Positions 1 to 9,771 of a stretch of DNA of 64,000 bases are shown here, one piece after another. The stretch spans positions 2,195,669 through 2,259,668 of the forward strand of contig NZ_JACEIC010000002.1 of the NCBI RefSeq assembly GCF_013778305.1, read 5' to 3'. The notes beneath the pieces are model-generated. The model did not search any database, was not told the DNA's origin, and saw nothing but the letters and a program-made list of their open reading frames with translations. How positions within the stretch are numbered: position 1 is the stretch's first letter; each line of letters begins with the position of its first letter. A program made the position numbers and the translations under genes. Origin of the DNA: Nocardioides agri (GTDB lineage: Bacteria; Actinomycetota; Actinomycetes; Propionibacteriales; Nocardioidaceae).

Positions 1-575
1 TCTCGGCCGCCGCGCTGGTGCCCGCTCGGGTGCTCGGCGACACGGCGAAGTCGCTGACCGGCGGCGGCGAGGTCACGATCGCGCTGTCGGCCACCGGCAC
101 CGGCGAGGGCATCATCGGGTTCGAGGGTGAGGGCGCCGGCGGCCGGCGGCGTACGACGACCCGCCTGCTCGACGGCGAGTTCCCCAAGGTCCGCAGCCTG
201 TTCCCCAACGAGCACCTGACCACGGCGCTCGTCGACAAGACCGCGTTCATCGAGTCCGTGCGCCGCGTCTCGCTCGTCGCCGAGCGCAACACCGCGGTCC
301 AGCTCGCGTTCAGCGACGGCGTGCTCACCCTCGACGCCGGGTCGGGCGACGAGGCGCAGGCGTCGGAGTCCATCGAGGCCAGCATCAACGGCGAGGACAT
401 CACCACGGGCTTCAACCCGCAGTTCCTCCTCGACGGGCTCACGGTGATCGACCAGCAGGTCGTCGAGCTGGCCTTCACGCAGTCGTCCAAGCCGGTCGTC
501 ATCAGCGGATCCACCGAGGGCGAGTCGGACTCCGCGTTCCGCTACCTGCTGATGCCGCGCCGCCTGCTCTCCTGA
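1..575 (+). CDS. dnaN: DNA polymerase III sliding clamp (beta subunit), 3' part
   Basis: This is the C-terminal part (about 190 codons) of the beta clamp, which encircles DNA and tethers the replicative polymerase. The frame is open from the window edge, so the start lies upstream. The protein ends with the clamp C-terminus YLLMPRRLLS, which is typical of actinobacterial DnaN, and the preceding residues fit clamp domain III. The order dnaN-gnd-recF-dciA-gyrB-gyrA is the standard origin-proximal order in actinobacteria, so dnaA and oriC should lie just left of the window. Identification is secure; only the truncation limits it. Confidence 0.95.
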   Translation, partial: SAAALVPARVLGDTAKSLTGGGEVTIALSATGTGEGIIGFEGEGAGGRRRTTTRLLDGEFPKVRSLFPNEHLTTALVDKTAFIESVRRVSLVAERNTAVQLAFSDGVLTLDAGSGDEAQASESIEASINGEDITTGFNPQFLLDGLTVIDQQVVELAFTQSSKPVVISGSTEGESDSAFRYLLMPRRLLS

Positions 576-604
576 CGCGCACCCTCCCGGCCTAGGCTGA
601 GCCC

Positions 605-1525
605 ATGGACATCGGACTCGTCGGACTCGGCAAGATGGGCGGCAACATGCGCACGCGCCTGCGCAACGCCGGCCACACGGTGGTCGGCTACGACCGCAAC
701 CCCGATCTCGCGGACGCGGGCAGCCTCGCCGAGATGGTCGAGCAGCTCCCCTCGCCGAAGGTGGTGTGGGTGATGGTTCCCTCCGGGGAGCCGACCCGGG
801 CCACGATCCGCGAGCTCGGTGACCTGCTCGGCGAGGGGGACCTCGTCGTCGACGGCGGCAACTCCAAGTGGACCGACGACCAGGTCAACGCCGAGATGCT
901 CGCCGAGAAGGGCATCGGGTTCGTCGACTGCGGCGTCTCCGGCGGGGTCTGGGGCCTGAAGAACGGCTACGCGCTGATGTGCGGGGGCACCGACGAGGAC
1001 GTCGCGAAGGTGCAGCCGGCCTTCGACGCGCTCAAGCCCGACGAGGGCGGGTTCGTCCACGCCGGGAAGAAGCCGGGTGCCGGCCACTTCGCGAAGATGG
1101 TCCACAACGGCATCGAGTACGCGATCATGCAGAGCTACGCCGAGGGCTGGGAGCTGCTCGAGACGGTCGACCTGGTCGACAACGTGCCGGCGATCTTCGA
1201 CTCCTGGCGCTCCGGCACCGTGATCCGGTCCTGGCTGCTCGACCTGCTGGTCGCGGCCATCGAGGACGACGAGCACCTCGAGAAGATCGCCGGCTACGCC
1301 GAGGACTCCGGCGAGGGCCGGTGGACCGTCGAGGCGGCCATCGACAACGCGGTGCCGATGAACGTCATCGCCGCCTCGCTCTTCGCGCGGTTCGTGTCCC
1401 GGCAGGACGACAGCCCGGCGATGAAGGCGATCGCCGCGATGCGCAACCAGTTCGGCGGCCACGCCGTACGCACCGAGCCGCCGGTCGGCGGGGACGCCAA
1501 CCCCGACGCCAACCCCGACGCCTGA
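605..1525 (+). CDS. gnd: 6-phosphogluconate dehydrogenase, decarboxylating, short type
   Basis: The enzyme oxidatively decarboxylates 6-phosphogluconate to ribulose 5-phosphate in the pentose phosphate pathway. At 306 aa it belongs to the short GntZ/YqeC-like class, shorter than the roughly 470-aa Gnd. The N-terminus has the dinucleotide-binding GLVGLGKMGGNM loop, followed by VDGGNSKWTDD and SGGVWGLKNGYALM, the substrate-binding signatures of the family. The ATG at 605 follows a TAGGCT hexamer (593-598) by 6 nt and has no Shine-Dalgarno sequence, which suggests a leaderless transcript. The C-terminus carries a small repeat (DANPDANPDA). Insertion between dnaN and recF is normal in this order. 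Cofactor preference cannot be read from the sequence. Confidence 0.93.
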   Translation: MDIGLVGLGKMGGNMRTRLRNAGHTVVGYDRNPDLADAGSLAEMVEQLPSPKVVWVMVPSGEPTRATIRELGDLLGEGDLVVDGGNSKWTDDQVNAEMLAEKGIGFVDCGVSGGVWGLKNGYALMCGGTDEDVAKVQPAFDALKPDEGGFVHAGKKPGAGHFAKMVHNGIEYAIMQSYAEGWELLETVDLVDNVPAIFDSWRSGTVIRSWLLDLLVAAIEDDEHLEKIAGYAEDSGEGRWTVEAAIDNAVPMNVIAASLFARFVSRQDDSPAMKAIAAMRNQFGGHAVRTEPPVGGDANPDANPDA

Positions 1526-1537
1526 CGTGCCCGTGAC

Positions 1538-2650
1538 GTGTACGTCTCGCACCTGACCCTCCACGACTTCCGGTCGTACGCCGCGGCGGACGTCGCGCTC
1601 GAACCGGGGGTGACGGCGTTCATCGGACGCAACGGTCAGGGCAAGACCAACCTCGTCGAGGCGATCGACTACCTCTCGCGGCTGGCGTCGCACCGCGTCG
1701 CCACCGACGCACCGCTGATCCGGGCCGGCGCCGACCGGGCCGTGGTCCGCGCGTCGGTGGTCCGCGACGGGCGCACCGCGGTGCTCGAGGTCGAGCTCAA
1801 CCCGGGCAAGGCCAACCGGGCGCGCATCAACCGCTCGCCCCTCCCCCGGGCGCGCGAGCTGATCGGCCTGGTGCGCACGGTGGTCTTCTCGCCCGAGGAC
1901 CTCACGCTGGTCAAGGGCGACCCGAGCGATCGGCGCAGGTTCCTCGACGACCTGCTGGTGCTGCGCACCCCGCGGCTGGCCGGCGTCCGCGCCGACTACG
2001 ACCGGGTCCTGCGGCAGCGCAACTCGCTCCTCAAGACCGCACGGATGAGCCGGGGTGCCCTCGACACGCTCGGCGTCTGGGACGCCCACCTCGCCCGGAC
2101 CGGTGCGGAGGTGCTCGCCGAGCGGCTCGCCCTGGTCGACGCCCTGCGCCCCTACGTCGGGAAGGCGTACGAGACCGTCGCCCGCGGCGCGACCCGCGAC
2201 GACGCCGACATCGAGTACAAGCCGTCCTTCGACCTCGAGGGCCGCACCAGCCGCGACGACCTCACGGAGGCGCTGCTGGCCGAGGTCGAGCGGCGCCGCG
2301 GCGACGAGGTCGACCGCGGCATCTCGTTGGTGGGCCCGCACCGCGACGAGCTGCTGCTCCGGCTCGGCGACCTCCCGGTCAAGGGCTACGCGTCGCACGG
2401 GGAGTCGTGGTCGTTCGCGCTCGCGCTGCGGCTCGCGTCGTACGACCTGCTCCGCGCCGACGGCGACGACCCGATCCTGATCCTCGACGACGTGTTCGCC
2501 GAGCTCGACACCGAGCGCCGGGCCCAGCTGGCCGACCTGGTCGCGGGCGCCGAGCAGGTGCTGGTCACCGCGGCGGTCGGCGCGGACGTCCCCGAGGCGC
2601 TGGCCGGGGTGCGCTACCTCGTCGGCGGTGGCGAGGTCGTCCGTGAGTGA
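1538..2650 (+). CDS. recF: DNA replication/repair protein RecF
   Basis: RecF is an SMC-like ATPase that loads RecA at single-strand gaps through RecFOR. The 370-aa length is usual for the family. The N-terminus has the hallmark LxxFRSY segment and Walker A (GRNGQGKTN, about residues 30-38). The C-terminal part has the ABC-type region ending in [12 protein letters not shown] (Walker B/D-loop). The GTG start lies 12 nt after gnd. The stop overlaps the dciA start (GTGAGTGA), so the two are translationally coupled. Confidence 0.96.
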   Translation: MYVSHLTLHDFRSYAAADVALEPGVTAFIGRNGQGKTNLVEAIDYLSRLASHRVATDAPLIRAGADRAVVRASVVRDGRTAVLEVELNPGKANRARINRSPLPRARELIGLVRTVVFSPEDLTLVKGDPSDRRRFLDDLLVLRTPRLAGVRADYDRVLRQRNSLLKTARMSRGALDTLGVWDAHLARTGAEVLAERLALVDALRPYVGKAYETVARGATRDDADIEYKPSFDLEGRTSRDDLTEALLAEVERRRGDEVDRGISLVGPHRDELLLRLGDLPVKGYASHGESWSFALALRLASYDLLRADGDDPILILDDVFAELDTERRAQLADLVAGAEQVLVTAAVGADVPEALAGVRYLVGGGEVVRE

Positions 2651-3182
2651 CGAGCCGGAGCTGGAGCCGGAGGTCCCGGAGCCCGAGCCGCACGCGGACG
2701 ACGGCCTCGACCTGGCCCGCTCGCTGACCCGGGCCACCTCGCGCTCGACGCCGGCGGCGCGCAAGCGGAAGCGCAAGCCCGACCTGCCCCGAGGTGGCCG
2801 GGTCACCGGCGCCCACCCCGACGACCGGGACCCCCAGCTGCTCGACTCGACGCTGGGCCGGCTGGTGGCCGAGCACGGCTGGGAGGTAGACCTGCGGGTC
2901 CAAGGCGTGTTCGGGCGGTGGGAGGAGCTCGTCGGAGCCGAGGTGGCGCAGCACTGCACGCCGGAGTCCTTCGACGACGGCCGCCTGGTGGTGCGCACCG
3001 ACTCGACCGCGTGGGCGACCCAGTTGCGGCTGCTGGCGCCGACCGTCGTACGCCGGCTCAACGAGGAGCTCGGGCACGGCACCGTCACGGTGATCGAGGT
3101 CCTCGGGCCGCACCTGCCGACCTGGAAGAAGGGTCCGCGCTCGGTCCGCGACGGACGCGGCCCCCGCGACACCTACGGCTGA
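2643..3182 (+). CDS. dciA: DciA-type helicase-loader family protein (DUF721)
   Basis: DUF721/DciA proteins interact with the replicative helicase DnaB and are the ancestral helicase operators in bacteria without DnaC/DnaI. The GTG at 2643 overlaps the recF stop and gives a 179-aa protein. The first 70 residues are acidic and then basic low complexity (repeated E/P, then KRKRK). The conserved DUF721 core follows, with [41 protein letters not shown] and LRLLAP. An in-frame GTG at 2628 is possible but lies deeper inside recF. Position between recF and gyrB is the standard location for this gene in actinobacteria. Confidence 0.85.
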   Translation: MSDEPELEPEVPEPEPHADDGLDLARSLTRATSRSTPAARKRKRKPDLPRGGRVTGAHPDDRDPQLLDSTLGRLVAEHGWEVDLRVQGVFGRWEELVGAEVAQHCTPESFDDGRLVVRTDSTAWATQLRLLAPTVVRRLNEELGHGTVTVIEVLGPHLPTWKKGPRSVRDGRGPRDTYG

Positions 3183-3422
3183 GCCGCTGAGCCGCCCTGA
3201 CGGCGTTCCGCCCATACCGGGGCCTGTCCACACCCCTGTTCGGGCCGCGGAGACGCGCTCACGGGGCGCATGGGGCCTGATTTCGTCCACAGGCACCACC
3301 TCGACGGAGGGGGACACGTGGAATGCGGGCCTCAGAGGGCTATCATGGCGGTTGGCCGCACAGCCCTCGCGCAGCGGCCTTCTCCATGTCATGACAGGTC
3401 CACAGCCGTAGAAGAGGTACGC
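3183..3422. promoter_or_regulatory. gyrB upstream region with DnaA-box-like motifs
   Basis: This 240-bp gap precedes gyrB. It holds three motifs close to the actinobacterial DnaA box TTGTCCACA: CTGTCCACA at 3224-3232 (one mismatch), TCGTCCACA at 3283-3291 (one mismatch) and AGGTCCACA at 3396-3404 (two mismatches), all on the plus strand. A TATCAT hexamer at 3341-3346 is the best -10 candidate for gyrB. No convincing -35 is visible. DnaA binding is inferred from similarity only. Confidence 0.4.
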
Positions 3423-5534
3423 GTGAGCGACGTCAACCCCGTCGAGCCGGACGAGACCCCCGCCCCCGCGGCAGAGGCACCGACCAACCGGGTCGAGACC
3501 GAGTACGACGCCTCCGCGATCCAGGTCCTCGAGGGCCTCGAGGCGGTCCGCAAGCGGCCCGGCATGTACATCGGCTCGACCGGTGAGCGCGGCCTGCACC
3601 ACCTGATCTGGGAGATCGTCGACAACGCGGTCGACGAGGCGCTCGCCGGCCACTGCGACCGGATCGTCGTCACCCTCCAGGCCGACGGCGGCGTCCGCGT
3701 CGACGACAACGGCCGCGGCATCCCGACCGGCACCGCGCCGGGCCAAGAGCTGCCGGCCCTGACCCTCGCCCTGACGGTGCTGCACGCCGGTGGCAAGTTC
3801 GGCGGCGGCGGCTACAAGGTGTCCGGCGGCCTCCACGGCGTCGGCGTCTCGGTCGTCAACGCGCTCTCCTCCACCCTCGTCGCCGAGGTCAAGAACCGCG
3901 GCCACCTGTGGCGCCAGACCTTCACCGTCGGCGTCCCCGACGGGGAGCTCGAGCAGGTGCGGCCGATGGAGCCGGGCGAGCGCACCGGCACGTCGATCAC
4001 CTTCTGGGCCTCCCCCGACATCTTCGAGACCACGACGTACTCGCTGGAGACGATCACCTCCCGGATCCGCGAGATGGCGTTCCTCAACAAGGGCCTCGAG
4101 ATCGTCGTGCGCGACGAGCGACCGGCCGCCGAGGACATCGCCGACGCGGTCGAGGACGACACCGTCGCCGCCGACATCGACTCGGCTCGCCCCGACGCGA
4201 TCAAGCGCGCCGAGGCCGGCGGCATCGAGCAGGTCTTCAAGTACGAGCGCGGCCTGGTCGACTACGTCGAGCACATCAACCGCAAGAAGCAGCCGGCGAA
4301 CCCGTCGGTCATCTCCTTCGAGGCCGAGACGCCCGACACCGTCGAGAACCACATGAGCCTCGAGGTCGCGATGCAGTGGAACGTCTCGTTCAACGAGTCG
4401 GTCCACACCTTCGCCAACACCATCAACACCCACGAGGGCGGCACCCACGAGGAGGGCTTCCGGGCCGCGCTCACCTCCCTGGTCAACAACTGGGGCTTCG
4501 AGTGGGGCCTGATGAAGAAGCAGGAGGACCGGCTCACGGGTGACGACATCCGCGAGGGTCTGACCGCGATCATCTCGATCAAGCTCGGCGAGCCGCAGTT
4601 CGAGGGCCAGACGAAGACCAAGCTCGGCAACACCGAGGCCAAGGGCTTCGTGCAGCGGATCGTCAACGACCAGCTCGGTGCCTGGCTGGAGCAGAACCCG
4701 GCCGAGGGCAAGGAGATCATCCGCAAGGCGCAGGCCGCGGCGACCGCCCGCATCGCGGCGCGCAAGGCGCGCGACCTGGCCCGCAACCGCAAGGGCCTGC
4801 TCGGCGGCGGCGGCCTGCCCGGCAAGCTCTCGGACTGCCAGTCGACGAACCCGGAGGAGTGCGAGGTCTTCATCGTCGAGGGTGACTCCGCCGGCGGCTC
4901 CGCCCGGCAGGGCCGCGACCCCCGCGTCCAGGCGATCCTGCCGATCCGCGGCAAGATCCTGAACGTCGAGAAGGCGCGCATCGACAAGGTCCTGGGCAAC
5001 CAGGAGGTCCAGTCGATCATCTCTGCGCTGGGCACCGGCATCCAGGAAGAGTTCGCGATCGAGAAGCTGCGCTACCACAAGGTGGTGCTGATGGCGGACG
5101 CCGACGTGGACGGCCACCACATCAACACGCTGCTGCTCACGCTGCTCTTCCGGTTCATGAAGCCACTGATCGAGGGCGGCTACGTCTACATGGCCCAGCC
5201 GCCGCTCTACCGGCTGCGCTGGAACAAGCCGCACGAGCACGAGTTCGTCTACTCCGACGCCGAGCGCGACGCGCTGTTGCGGGCCGGCCAGGAGGCGGGC
5301 AAGAAGCTGCCCAAGGAGAACCCGGTCCAGCGCTACAAGGGTCTCGGCGAGATGAACGCCAAGGAGCTGTGGGAGACCACGATGGACCCCGACCAGCGAC
5401 TGATGCTGCAGGTGACGCTGGACGACGCCGCCCACGCGGACGAGATCTTCTCGATCCTGATGGGCGAGGACGTCGAGCAGCGGCGGTCCTTCATCCAGCG
5501 CAACGCCAAGGACGTCCGATTCCTGGATATCTAG
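3423..5534 (+). CDS. gyrB: DNA gyrase subunit B
   Basis: This is the ATPase subunit of gyrase, which introduces negative supercoils. The GTG at 3423 is preceded by a purine-rich AGAAGAGG and gives 703 aa, close to the usual size; the open frame extends further upstream but without family similarity. Landmarks are [17 protein letters not shown] and [10 protein letters not shown] in the GHKL ATPase domain, [28 protein letters not shown] (ATP lid) and the Toprim domain with [21 protein letters not shown] and [11 protein letters not shown]. No intein is present. It is followed after 54 nt by gyrA. Confidence 0.97.
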   Translation: MSDVNPVEPDETPAPAAEAPTNRVETEYDASAIQVLEGLEAVRKRPGMYIGSTGERGLHHLIWEIVDNAVDEALAGHCDRIVVTLQADGGVRVDDNGRGIPTGTAPGQELPALTLALTVLHAGGKFGGGGYKVSGGLHGVGVSVVNALSSTLVAEVKNRGHLWRQTFTVGVPDGELEQVRPMEPGERTGTSITFWASPDIFETTTYSLETITSRIREMAFLNKGLEIVVRDERPAAEDIADAVEDDTVAADIDSARPDAIKRAEAGGIEQVFKYERGLVDYVEHINRKKQPANPSVISFEAETPDTVENHMSLEVAMQWNVSFNESVHTFANTINTHEGGTHEEGFRAALTSLVNNWGFEWGLMKKQEDRLTGDDIREGLTAIISIKLGEPQFEGQTKTKLGNTEAKGFVQRIVNDQLGAWLEQNPAEGKEIIRKAQAAATARIAARKARDLARNRKGLLGGGGLPGKLSDCQSTNPEECEVFIVEGDSAGGSARQGRDPRVQAILPIRGKILNVEKARIDKVLGNQEVQSIISALGTGIQEEFAIEKLRYHKVVLMADADVDGHHINTLLLTLLFRFMKPLIEGGYVYMAQPPLYRLRWNKPHEHEFVYSDAERDALLRAGQEAGKKLPKENPVQRYKGLGEMNAKELWETTMDPDQRLMLQVTLDDAAHADEIFSILMGEDVEQRRSFIQRNAKDVRFLDI

Positions 5535-5588
5535 TCGTCTAGCGACGTCACTAGATTCCAGTAGAACCGATGAGAGAGACGAACACCC

Positions 5589-8261
5589 GTGACTGAGACC
5601 CCTATCGGCGGCGGCCGGATCGAGCCGGTCGAGCTGCAGACCTCGATGCAGCGCGCCTACATCGACTACGCGATGGCGGTCATCGTCGGCCGGGCGCTGC
5701 CCGACGTCCGCGACGGCCTCAAGCCGGTGCACCGCCGCGTGCTCTACGCCATGTTCGACGGTGGCTACCGGCCCGACCGCGGCTTCTCGAAGTGCTCGCG
5801 CGTCGTCGGCGACGTCATGGGTCAGTACCACCCGCACGGCGACACCGCGATCTACGACACCCTGGTCCGTCTCGCCCAGCCGTGGGTGATGCGCGCCCCG
5901 CTGGTCCACGGCCAGGGCAACTTCGGCTCGCCGGGCAACGACTCGGCGGCGGCGATGCGGTACACCGAGTGCCGGATGGCGCCGCTCGCGCTGGAGATGG
6001 TCCGCGACATCGACGAGGACACCGTCGACTTCCAGCCCAACTACGACGGTCGCTCGCAGGAGCCGGTCGTGCTGCCCGCGCGGTTCCCCAACCTGCTGGT
6101 CAACGGCTCCGCCGGCATCGCGGTCGGCATGGCGACGAGCATCCCGCCGCACAACCTCGGCGAGGTCGCCGACGGCGCGAAGTGGGCGCTCGAGCACCCG
6201 GACGCGACCCGCGAGGAGCTCCAGGAGGCGCTGCTCGAGCGGATCAAGGGGCCCGACTTCCCCAACGGCGCCCTCATCGTCGGCCACCAGGGCATCGAGC
6301 AGGCCTACCGCACCGGCCGTGGCTCGATCACCCAGCGCGCGGTGATCGAGGTCGACGAGGACGCCAAGGGCCGCACCTGCCTGGTGATCACCGAGCTGCC
6401 CTACATGGTCAACCCCGACAACCTGGCGCTGAAGATCGCCGAGCTGGCCGACTCCGGCAAGGTGCAGGGCATCTCCGACGTCCGCGACGACACCTCCGAC
6501 CGCACCGGTCAGCGGCTGGTCGTCGTGCTCAAGCGCGACGCCGTGGCGCGGGTCGTGCTCAACAACCTGCTCAAGCACACGGAGCTGCAGACCAACTTCA
6601 GCGCCAACATGCTGGCGCTGGTCGACGGGGTCCCGCGCACGCTGAGCATCGACCAGTTCATCAGCAACTGGGTCACCCACCAGATCGAGGTCATCCAGCG
6701 GCGGACGCGCTACCGCCTGGCCGAGGCCGAGCGCCAGGCGCACATCTACCGCGGCTACGCGAAGGCGCTCGACGCGCTCGACGAGGTGATCGCGCTGATC
6801 CGCCGTTCGCCCGACGTGGCGGAGGCGCGCGACGGCCTCATGGGGCTGCTCGAGATCGACGAGATCCAGGCCGACGCGATCCTCCAGATGCAGCTGCGCC
6901 AGCTCGCCGCCCTGCAGCGACAGCGCATCCTCGACCGCCTGGCCGAGCTCGAGGTCACGATCGCCGACCTCCAGGACATCCTCGCCAACGAGGCCCGGCA
7001 GCGGCAGATCGTCTCCGACGAGCTCACCGAGATCGTCGACAAGTACGGCAACGAGCGGCGCACGCAGATCATCGCGGCCGACGGCGACCTGTCGATGGAG
7101 GACCTGATCCCCGACGAGGACCTGGTCGTCTCGATCACCCGCGGGGGTTACGCCAAGCGCACCCGCGCCGACCAGTACCGGACCCAGAAGCGGGGCGGCA
7201 AGGGGGTGCGCGGAGCGACCCTGCGCGGCGACGACGTGGTCGAGCACTTCATCGCGACCACCAACCACCACTGGCTGCTGTTCTTCACCACCGCCGGCCG
7301 GGTCTACCGCACGAAGGCCTACAACCTCCCCGAGGCCTCGCGCGACGCCAAGGGCGGGCACGTCGCCGGGCTGCTGTCCTTCCAGCCGGACGAGAACATC
7401 GCCCAGGTGCTCGCGATCCGCGACTACGAGCAGGCGCCGTACCTCGTGCTCGCCACCCGCAACGGGCTGGTCAAGAAGACCCGCCTCGGCGACTACAACA
7501 GCCCGCGCCAGGCCGGCGTCATCGCGATCAACTTCCGCGAGGACGACGACGAGCTGATCGGCGCCGAGCTGGTCAACGCCGACGACGACATCTTGCTGGT
7601 GTCGCGCAAGGGCCAGGCGATCCGCTTCCAGGCGAGCGACTCCCAGCTGCGCCCGATGGGTCGCGCGACGTCCGGCGTCACCGGGATGAAGTTCCGCTCG
7701 GACGCCGACTCGGTGCTGTCGATGTCGGTGATCCGCGCCGAGCAGATGGCCGCCGAGGAGGCCGCCGAGCACGGTGAGGGGGGCGACGTGAAGGAGCAGT
7801 ACGTCTTCACGATCACCGACGGTGGCTTCGCGAAGCGCAGCCGGATCTCGGAGTACCGGATCACCAACCGTGGTGGTGTCGGCATCAAGGCGATGGCGCT
7901 CGCGAACGAGGAGCGGGGCCAGCTCGTCGGCGCGTTCATCGTGGAGGAGGGCGACGAGATCCTGTCCATCACCCAGAACGGCCAGGTCGTCCGCAGCCCC
8001 ATCAACGCCGACTTCCGACCCACGGGACGGTCGACCATGGGCGTGAAGTTCGTCAGCCCCAAGAACGGCGACGCGGTCGCCGTGGTGGCCCGCTCGGTCG
8101 AGGCGCGTGACGACGAGGAGGCCGAGGCCGCGGCGGCCGAGACCGCCGCCGAGTCGTCGGATGTGCAGACGGGTGCAACAATCGAGGCATCCGCGGCTGA
8201 CGCACCGGCCGACGTCGCGGACTCCAGCGAGGCCGAGAGCGACGGAGAGAGCGAGGCCTGA
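5589..8261 (+). CDS. gyrA: DNA gyrase subunit A
   Basis: This is the breakage-reunion subunit of gyrase. The 890-aa protein starts at GTG 5589 and shows the core sequence beginning with [20 protein letters not shown]. The catalytic tyrosine lies in [11 protein letters not shown] (about residue 127). The beta-pinwheel domain carries the GyrA box-like [10 protein letters not shown]. In the quinolone-resistance region, [10 protein letters not shown] has Thr at the E. coli Ser83 position and keeps the Asp; I draw no phenotype from this. The last 50 residues are an acidic Ala/Glu/Asp tail. The stop overlaps the next ATG (TGATG motif), so it is coupled to the DUF3566 gene. Confidence 0.97.
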   Translation: MTETPIGGGRIEPVELQTSMQRAYIDYAMAVIVGRALPDVRDGLKPVHRRVLYAMFDGGYRPDRGFSKCSRVVGDVMGQYHPHGDTAIYDTLVRLAQPWVMRAPLVHGQGNFGSPGNDSAAAMRYTECRMAPLALEMVRDIDEDTVDFQPNYDGRSQEPVVLPARFPNLLVNGSAGIAVGMATSIPPHNLGEVADGAKWALEHPDATREELQEALLERIKGPDFPNGALIVGHQGIEQAYRTGRGSITQRAVIEVDEDAKGRTCLVITELPYMVNPDNLALKIAELADSGKVQGISDVRDDTSDRTGQRLVVVLKRDAVARVVLNNLLKHTELQTNFSANMLALVDGVPRTLSIDQFISNWVTHQIEVIQRRTRYRLAEAERQAHIYRGYAKALDALDEVIALIRRSPDVAEARDGLMGLLEIDEIQADAILQMQLRQLAALQRQRILDRLAELEVTIADLQDILANEARQRQIVSDELTEIVDKYGNERRTQIIAADGDLSMEDLIPDEDLVVSITRGGYAKRTRADQYRTQKRGGKGVRGATLRGDDVVEHFIATTNHHWLLFFTTAGRVYRTKAYNLPEASRDAKGGHVAGLLSFQPDENIAQVLAIRDYEQAPYLVLATRNGLVKKTRLGDYNSPRQAGVIAINFREDDDELIGAELVNADDDILLVSRKGQAIRFQASDSQLRPMGRATSGVTGMKFRSDADSVLSMSVIRAEQMAAEEAAEHGEGGDVKEQYVFTITDGGFAKRSRISEYRITNRGGVGIKAMALANEERGQLVGAFIVEEGDEILSITQNGQVVRSPINADFRPTGRSTMGVKFVSPKNGDAVAVVARSVEARDDEEAEAAAAETAAESSDVQTGATIEASAADAPADVADSSEAESDGESEA

Positions 8262-8821
8262 TGACCGACCGTTCCGCCGAGACCACCGCCACCCGCAGTC
8301 CCGAGGCGCCCACCCAGGCGCGCTCCGGGTCCGGCGCGCGGGGCAAGGGCGACGCGTCGGGCACGTCCGCGCCGGCCAAGCCCGCGCCGCCCGCCAAGCC
8401 CGCCAAGCCCGCCCCGGCGGCCAAGCGGCCGGCCGCACCCAAGAAGCCGCCGCGCCGCGCGCGGCTGCGACTGACCCGGATCGACCCGTGGTCGGTCATG
8501 AAGACGTCGTTCCTGCTCGCGATCGCGTTCGGCGTGGTCACGGTGGTCTCGGTCTTCATCATCTGGTCGGTGCTGGCCGCGGCCGGCGTCTGGGACTCGG
8601 TCAACCAGGCCGTCCAGGACGTCGTGGGCGGCGAGGACGCGTCGAGCTGGGACATCGAGAAGTACGTCGGGATGTCCCGCGTCATGGGCTTCACGATGCT
8701 CGTGGCCGTGGTCGACGTCATCCTCATCACCGCCATCGCGACCCTCGGCGCGTTCCTCTACAACATGTCCGCGGCACTGCTCGGCGGCGTCGAGCTGACC
8801 CTCGCGGAGGACCAGCGCTGA
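8261..8821 (+). CDS. DUF3566 transmembrane protein
   Basis: This 186-aa membrane protein belongs to the DUF3566 family, commonly found directly after gyrA in actinobacteria. The first 65 residues are an Ala/Pro/Lys-rich cytoplasmic tail with repeated PAKP units. Next comes the conserved RLTRIDPWSVMKTSF segment, a transmembrane helix (about residues 82-105), a short loop with the WDSVNQ and DIEKYV conserved patches, and a second helix (about 140-165). The ATG overlaps the gyrA stop. Molecular function is unknown; coupling to gyrase is positional only. Confidence 0.85.
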   Translation: MTDRSAETTATRSPEAPTQARSGSGARGKGDASGTSAPAKPAPPAKPAKPAPAAKRPAAPKKPPRRARLRLTRIDPWSVMKTSFLLAIAFGVVTVVSVFIIWSVLAAAGVWDSVNQAVQDVVGGEDASSWDIEKYVGMSRVMGFTMLVAVVDVILITAIATLGAFLYNMSAALLGGVELTLAEDQR

Positions 8822-8847
8822 GCCGCTCCCCCGTGAGCTCCCCCGTT

Positions 8848-8877
8848 TTGTCGGGCGCTCCGGGCGTGGGGTAATGT
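8848..8877 (+). promoter_or_regulatory. Promoter of the tRNA-Ile/DLW39/tRNA-Ala unit
   Basis: A -35-like TTGTCG (8848-8853) and a -10-like TAATGT (8872-8877) are separated by 18 bp. The -10 ends 15 nt before the first base of tRNA-Ile, which fits a housekeeping-sigma promoter for the tRNA transcript. Confidence 0.6.
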
Positions 8878-8892
8878 TCCCCCTCGGTTCAC

Positions 8893-8969
8893 GGGCCTAT
8901 AGCTCAGACGGTTAGAGCGCTTCCCTGATAAGGAAGAGGTCACAGGTTCAAGTCCTGTTAGGCCCACCA
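8893..8969 (+). tRNA. tRNA-Ile (GAT)
   Basis: A full cloverleaf can be drawn. The acceptor GGGCCTA pairs with TAGGCCC, the anticodon loop CTGATAA gives anticodon GAT, and the T-arm contains GGTTCAAGTCC. CCA is encoded at 8967-8969. It lies downstream of gyrA in the same arrangement as in many actinobacteria. Confidence 0.97.
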
Positions 8970-9012
8970 TCCCGGCACAACCAGCGGCCGTACCGACCCC
9001 CTGGGAGTCACC

Positions 9013-9138
9013 GTGAAGAAGATCATCCTGCTCGTGCTCGTCGCCGGCGCCGCCGTCGTGGCGAAGAAGAAGATCGACGCGAGCAAGCACGAGCAGGCCC
9101 TCTGGGCCGAGGCGACCGACAGCGTCACCCGGTCCTGA
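9013..9138 (+). CDS. DLW-39 family small protein
   Basis: This is a 41-aa protein starting [20 protein letters not shown]: a single hydrophobic helix followed by a lysine cluster, then the conserved tail ALWAEATD that gives the family its name (usually DLW; here ALW). The GTG start is at 9013. Small proteins of this family are typically encoded between tRNA-Ile and tRNA-Ala downstream of gyrA, exactly as here. It is probably a membrane-anchored peptide of unknown function. Confidence 0.85.
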   Translation: MKKIILLVLVAGAAVVAKKKIDASKHEQALWAEATDSVTRS

Positions 9139-9162
9139 TCCCTCCGGCCCGACGGGCCACCA

Positions 9163-9238
9163 GGGGCCTTGGCGCAATTGGTAGCGCACCTGCTTTGCAA
9201 GCAGGGGGTTAGGGGTTCGAGTCCCCTAGGCTCCACCA
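9163..9238 (+). tRNA. tRNA-Ala (TGC), island attachment target
   Basis: The acceptor GGGGCCT pairs with AGGCTCC, with one G-T wobble. The anticodon loop TTTGCAA gives anticodon TGC, and the T-loop is TTCGAGT. CCA is encoded at 9236-9238. Its 3' part is repeated exactly at 16535-16566, which marks this tRNA as the integration target of the island that follows. The tRNA is intact. Confidence 0.97.
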
Positions 9239-9239
9239 C
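9208..9239 (+). repeat. attL: 3' end of tRNA-Ala (32-bp direct repeat)
   Basis: Thirty-two bases covering the T-arm, the 3' acceptor strand and CCA of tRNA-Ala, plus one extra base, recur without mismatch and in the same orientation at 16535-16566. This is the normal signature of site-specific integration into a tRNA 3' end. The copy here completes the functional tRNA. Confidence 0.9.
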
Positions 9240-9240
9240 C

Positions 9241-9268
9241 AGAGACCGCAGGTCAGGCTGTGGTCTCT
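9241..9268 (+). terminator. Hairpin terminator after tRNA-Ala (island side)
   Basis: An 11-bp stem (9241-9251 with 9258-9268, one G-T wobble) closes a 6-nt loop and is followed by a weakly T-rich stretch. It begins 2 nt after the tRNA CCA, so it probably ends the tRNA transcript. It lies on the island side of attL. Confidence 0.65.
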
Positions 9269-9407
9269 TGCTCTTGCGACCTTATCCCCCCTGCTCACCA
9301 CGGATCCGACGTGCGGGACGGTGGGGGACCGCTCGGTGGACGTCCATGGCGCGACGGTCCACCTATTGCGGGGACGAACCCTCATGCGCGGTCCTAAGAT
9401 CCAGCGC

Positions 9408-9701
9408 GTGAGCAAGGAATCTGAGATCACGGCGATTGCCAACATGGTCGGCATTCCCGACCCGGGACTGGGCGTCGGCTCGTCGGTGCCGAAAGCTCTC
9501 TTCGATGGAGTGTGCGCAGAGCTCGGGCTCGACCCAAGCGGGACGATGCCCGAGCAGGCTCAGCGGATCGTGACGGCTGCAAACCTTCCATACCGTTCCG
9601 ACTACTTCGACAGCCGGGGAACACCCTCCATGGGTGGATCGACTGTGACACTCCAAGGACTTCAGGCAATCAAGGCGGCGGTTCAGATTCTGCTGAACTA
9701 G
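9408..9701 (+). CDS. Small protein, paralogue of the 93-aa protein at 13882
   Basis: I do not recognise a named family for this 97-aa soluble protein. Its residues from GSSVPKALFDGVCAELGL to the end align with the 93-aa protein at 13882-14163: the shared pattern is G-S-x(2)-P then a helix with F-D/E-x(2)-V-x(2)-x-LGL, a P-x-x-A-R/Q-x-IV-x-AA segment, and GGSTVT or GGTVT followed by GL-x-A-x(2)-AV. The GTG at 9408 sits 8 nt after a TAAGAT hexamer (9394-9399), consistent with a leaderless start; ATG 9384 is the alternative. It precedes the Z1 operon by 157 bp and may be its accessory or regulator. Confidence 0.6.
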   Translation: MSKESEITAIANMVGIPDPGLGVGSSVPKALFDGVCAELGLDPSGTMPEQAQRIVTAANLPYRSDYFDSRGTPSMGGSTVTLQGLQAIKAAVQILLN

Positions 9702-9771
9702 TGAGATATAGGTCGCTTCTGGCGCCCTTCACGTGCGTATTGCCACGGAGAGGGAGACCTATGCGCGGGTG

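Noticed and set aside
3270..3422. An upstream start for gyrB at 3270.
   Set aside because: The extra 51 residues lack GyrB similarity, cover the TATCAT hexamer and DnaA-like motifs, and GTG 3423 has a purine-rich ribosome-binding site.
4541..4555. Single CGGGTGA half-sites inside gyrB, pknB, both LAL genes and the MMPL genes.
   Set aside because: They are unpaired and within codons, at a frequency expected for this composition. Only intergenic paired arms were counted as sites of the proposed regulon.
5535..5588. TCTAG/CTAGA inverted repeat between gyrB and gyrA as an operator or terminator.
   Set aside because: The arms are only 5 bp, the gap is 54 bp and the two genes are normally cotranscribed. 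Evidence is too weak.
2565..8438. A very long open frame on the minus strand across dciA-gyrB-gyrA (and similar ones at 542-3172, 37529-40807, 44406-47228, 25579-27339).
   Set aside because: These are antisense shadows of real genes in high-GC DNA, where stop codons are rare. Their translations are Arg/Val/Asp low complexity without any family motif.
9012..9138. Treating the space between the two tRNAs as non-coding.
   Set aside because: The 41-aa frame from 9013 matches the DLW-39 family in size, lysine cluster, tail and genomic position, so it was annotated as a gene.
8958..9239. A minus-strand frame beginning MVEPRGLEPLTP over tRNA-Ala, and the same start over attR.
   Set aside because: This is the well-known spurious translation of the antisense of a tRNA 3' end. 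Only the HNH-like part beyond attR was kept, as a remnant.
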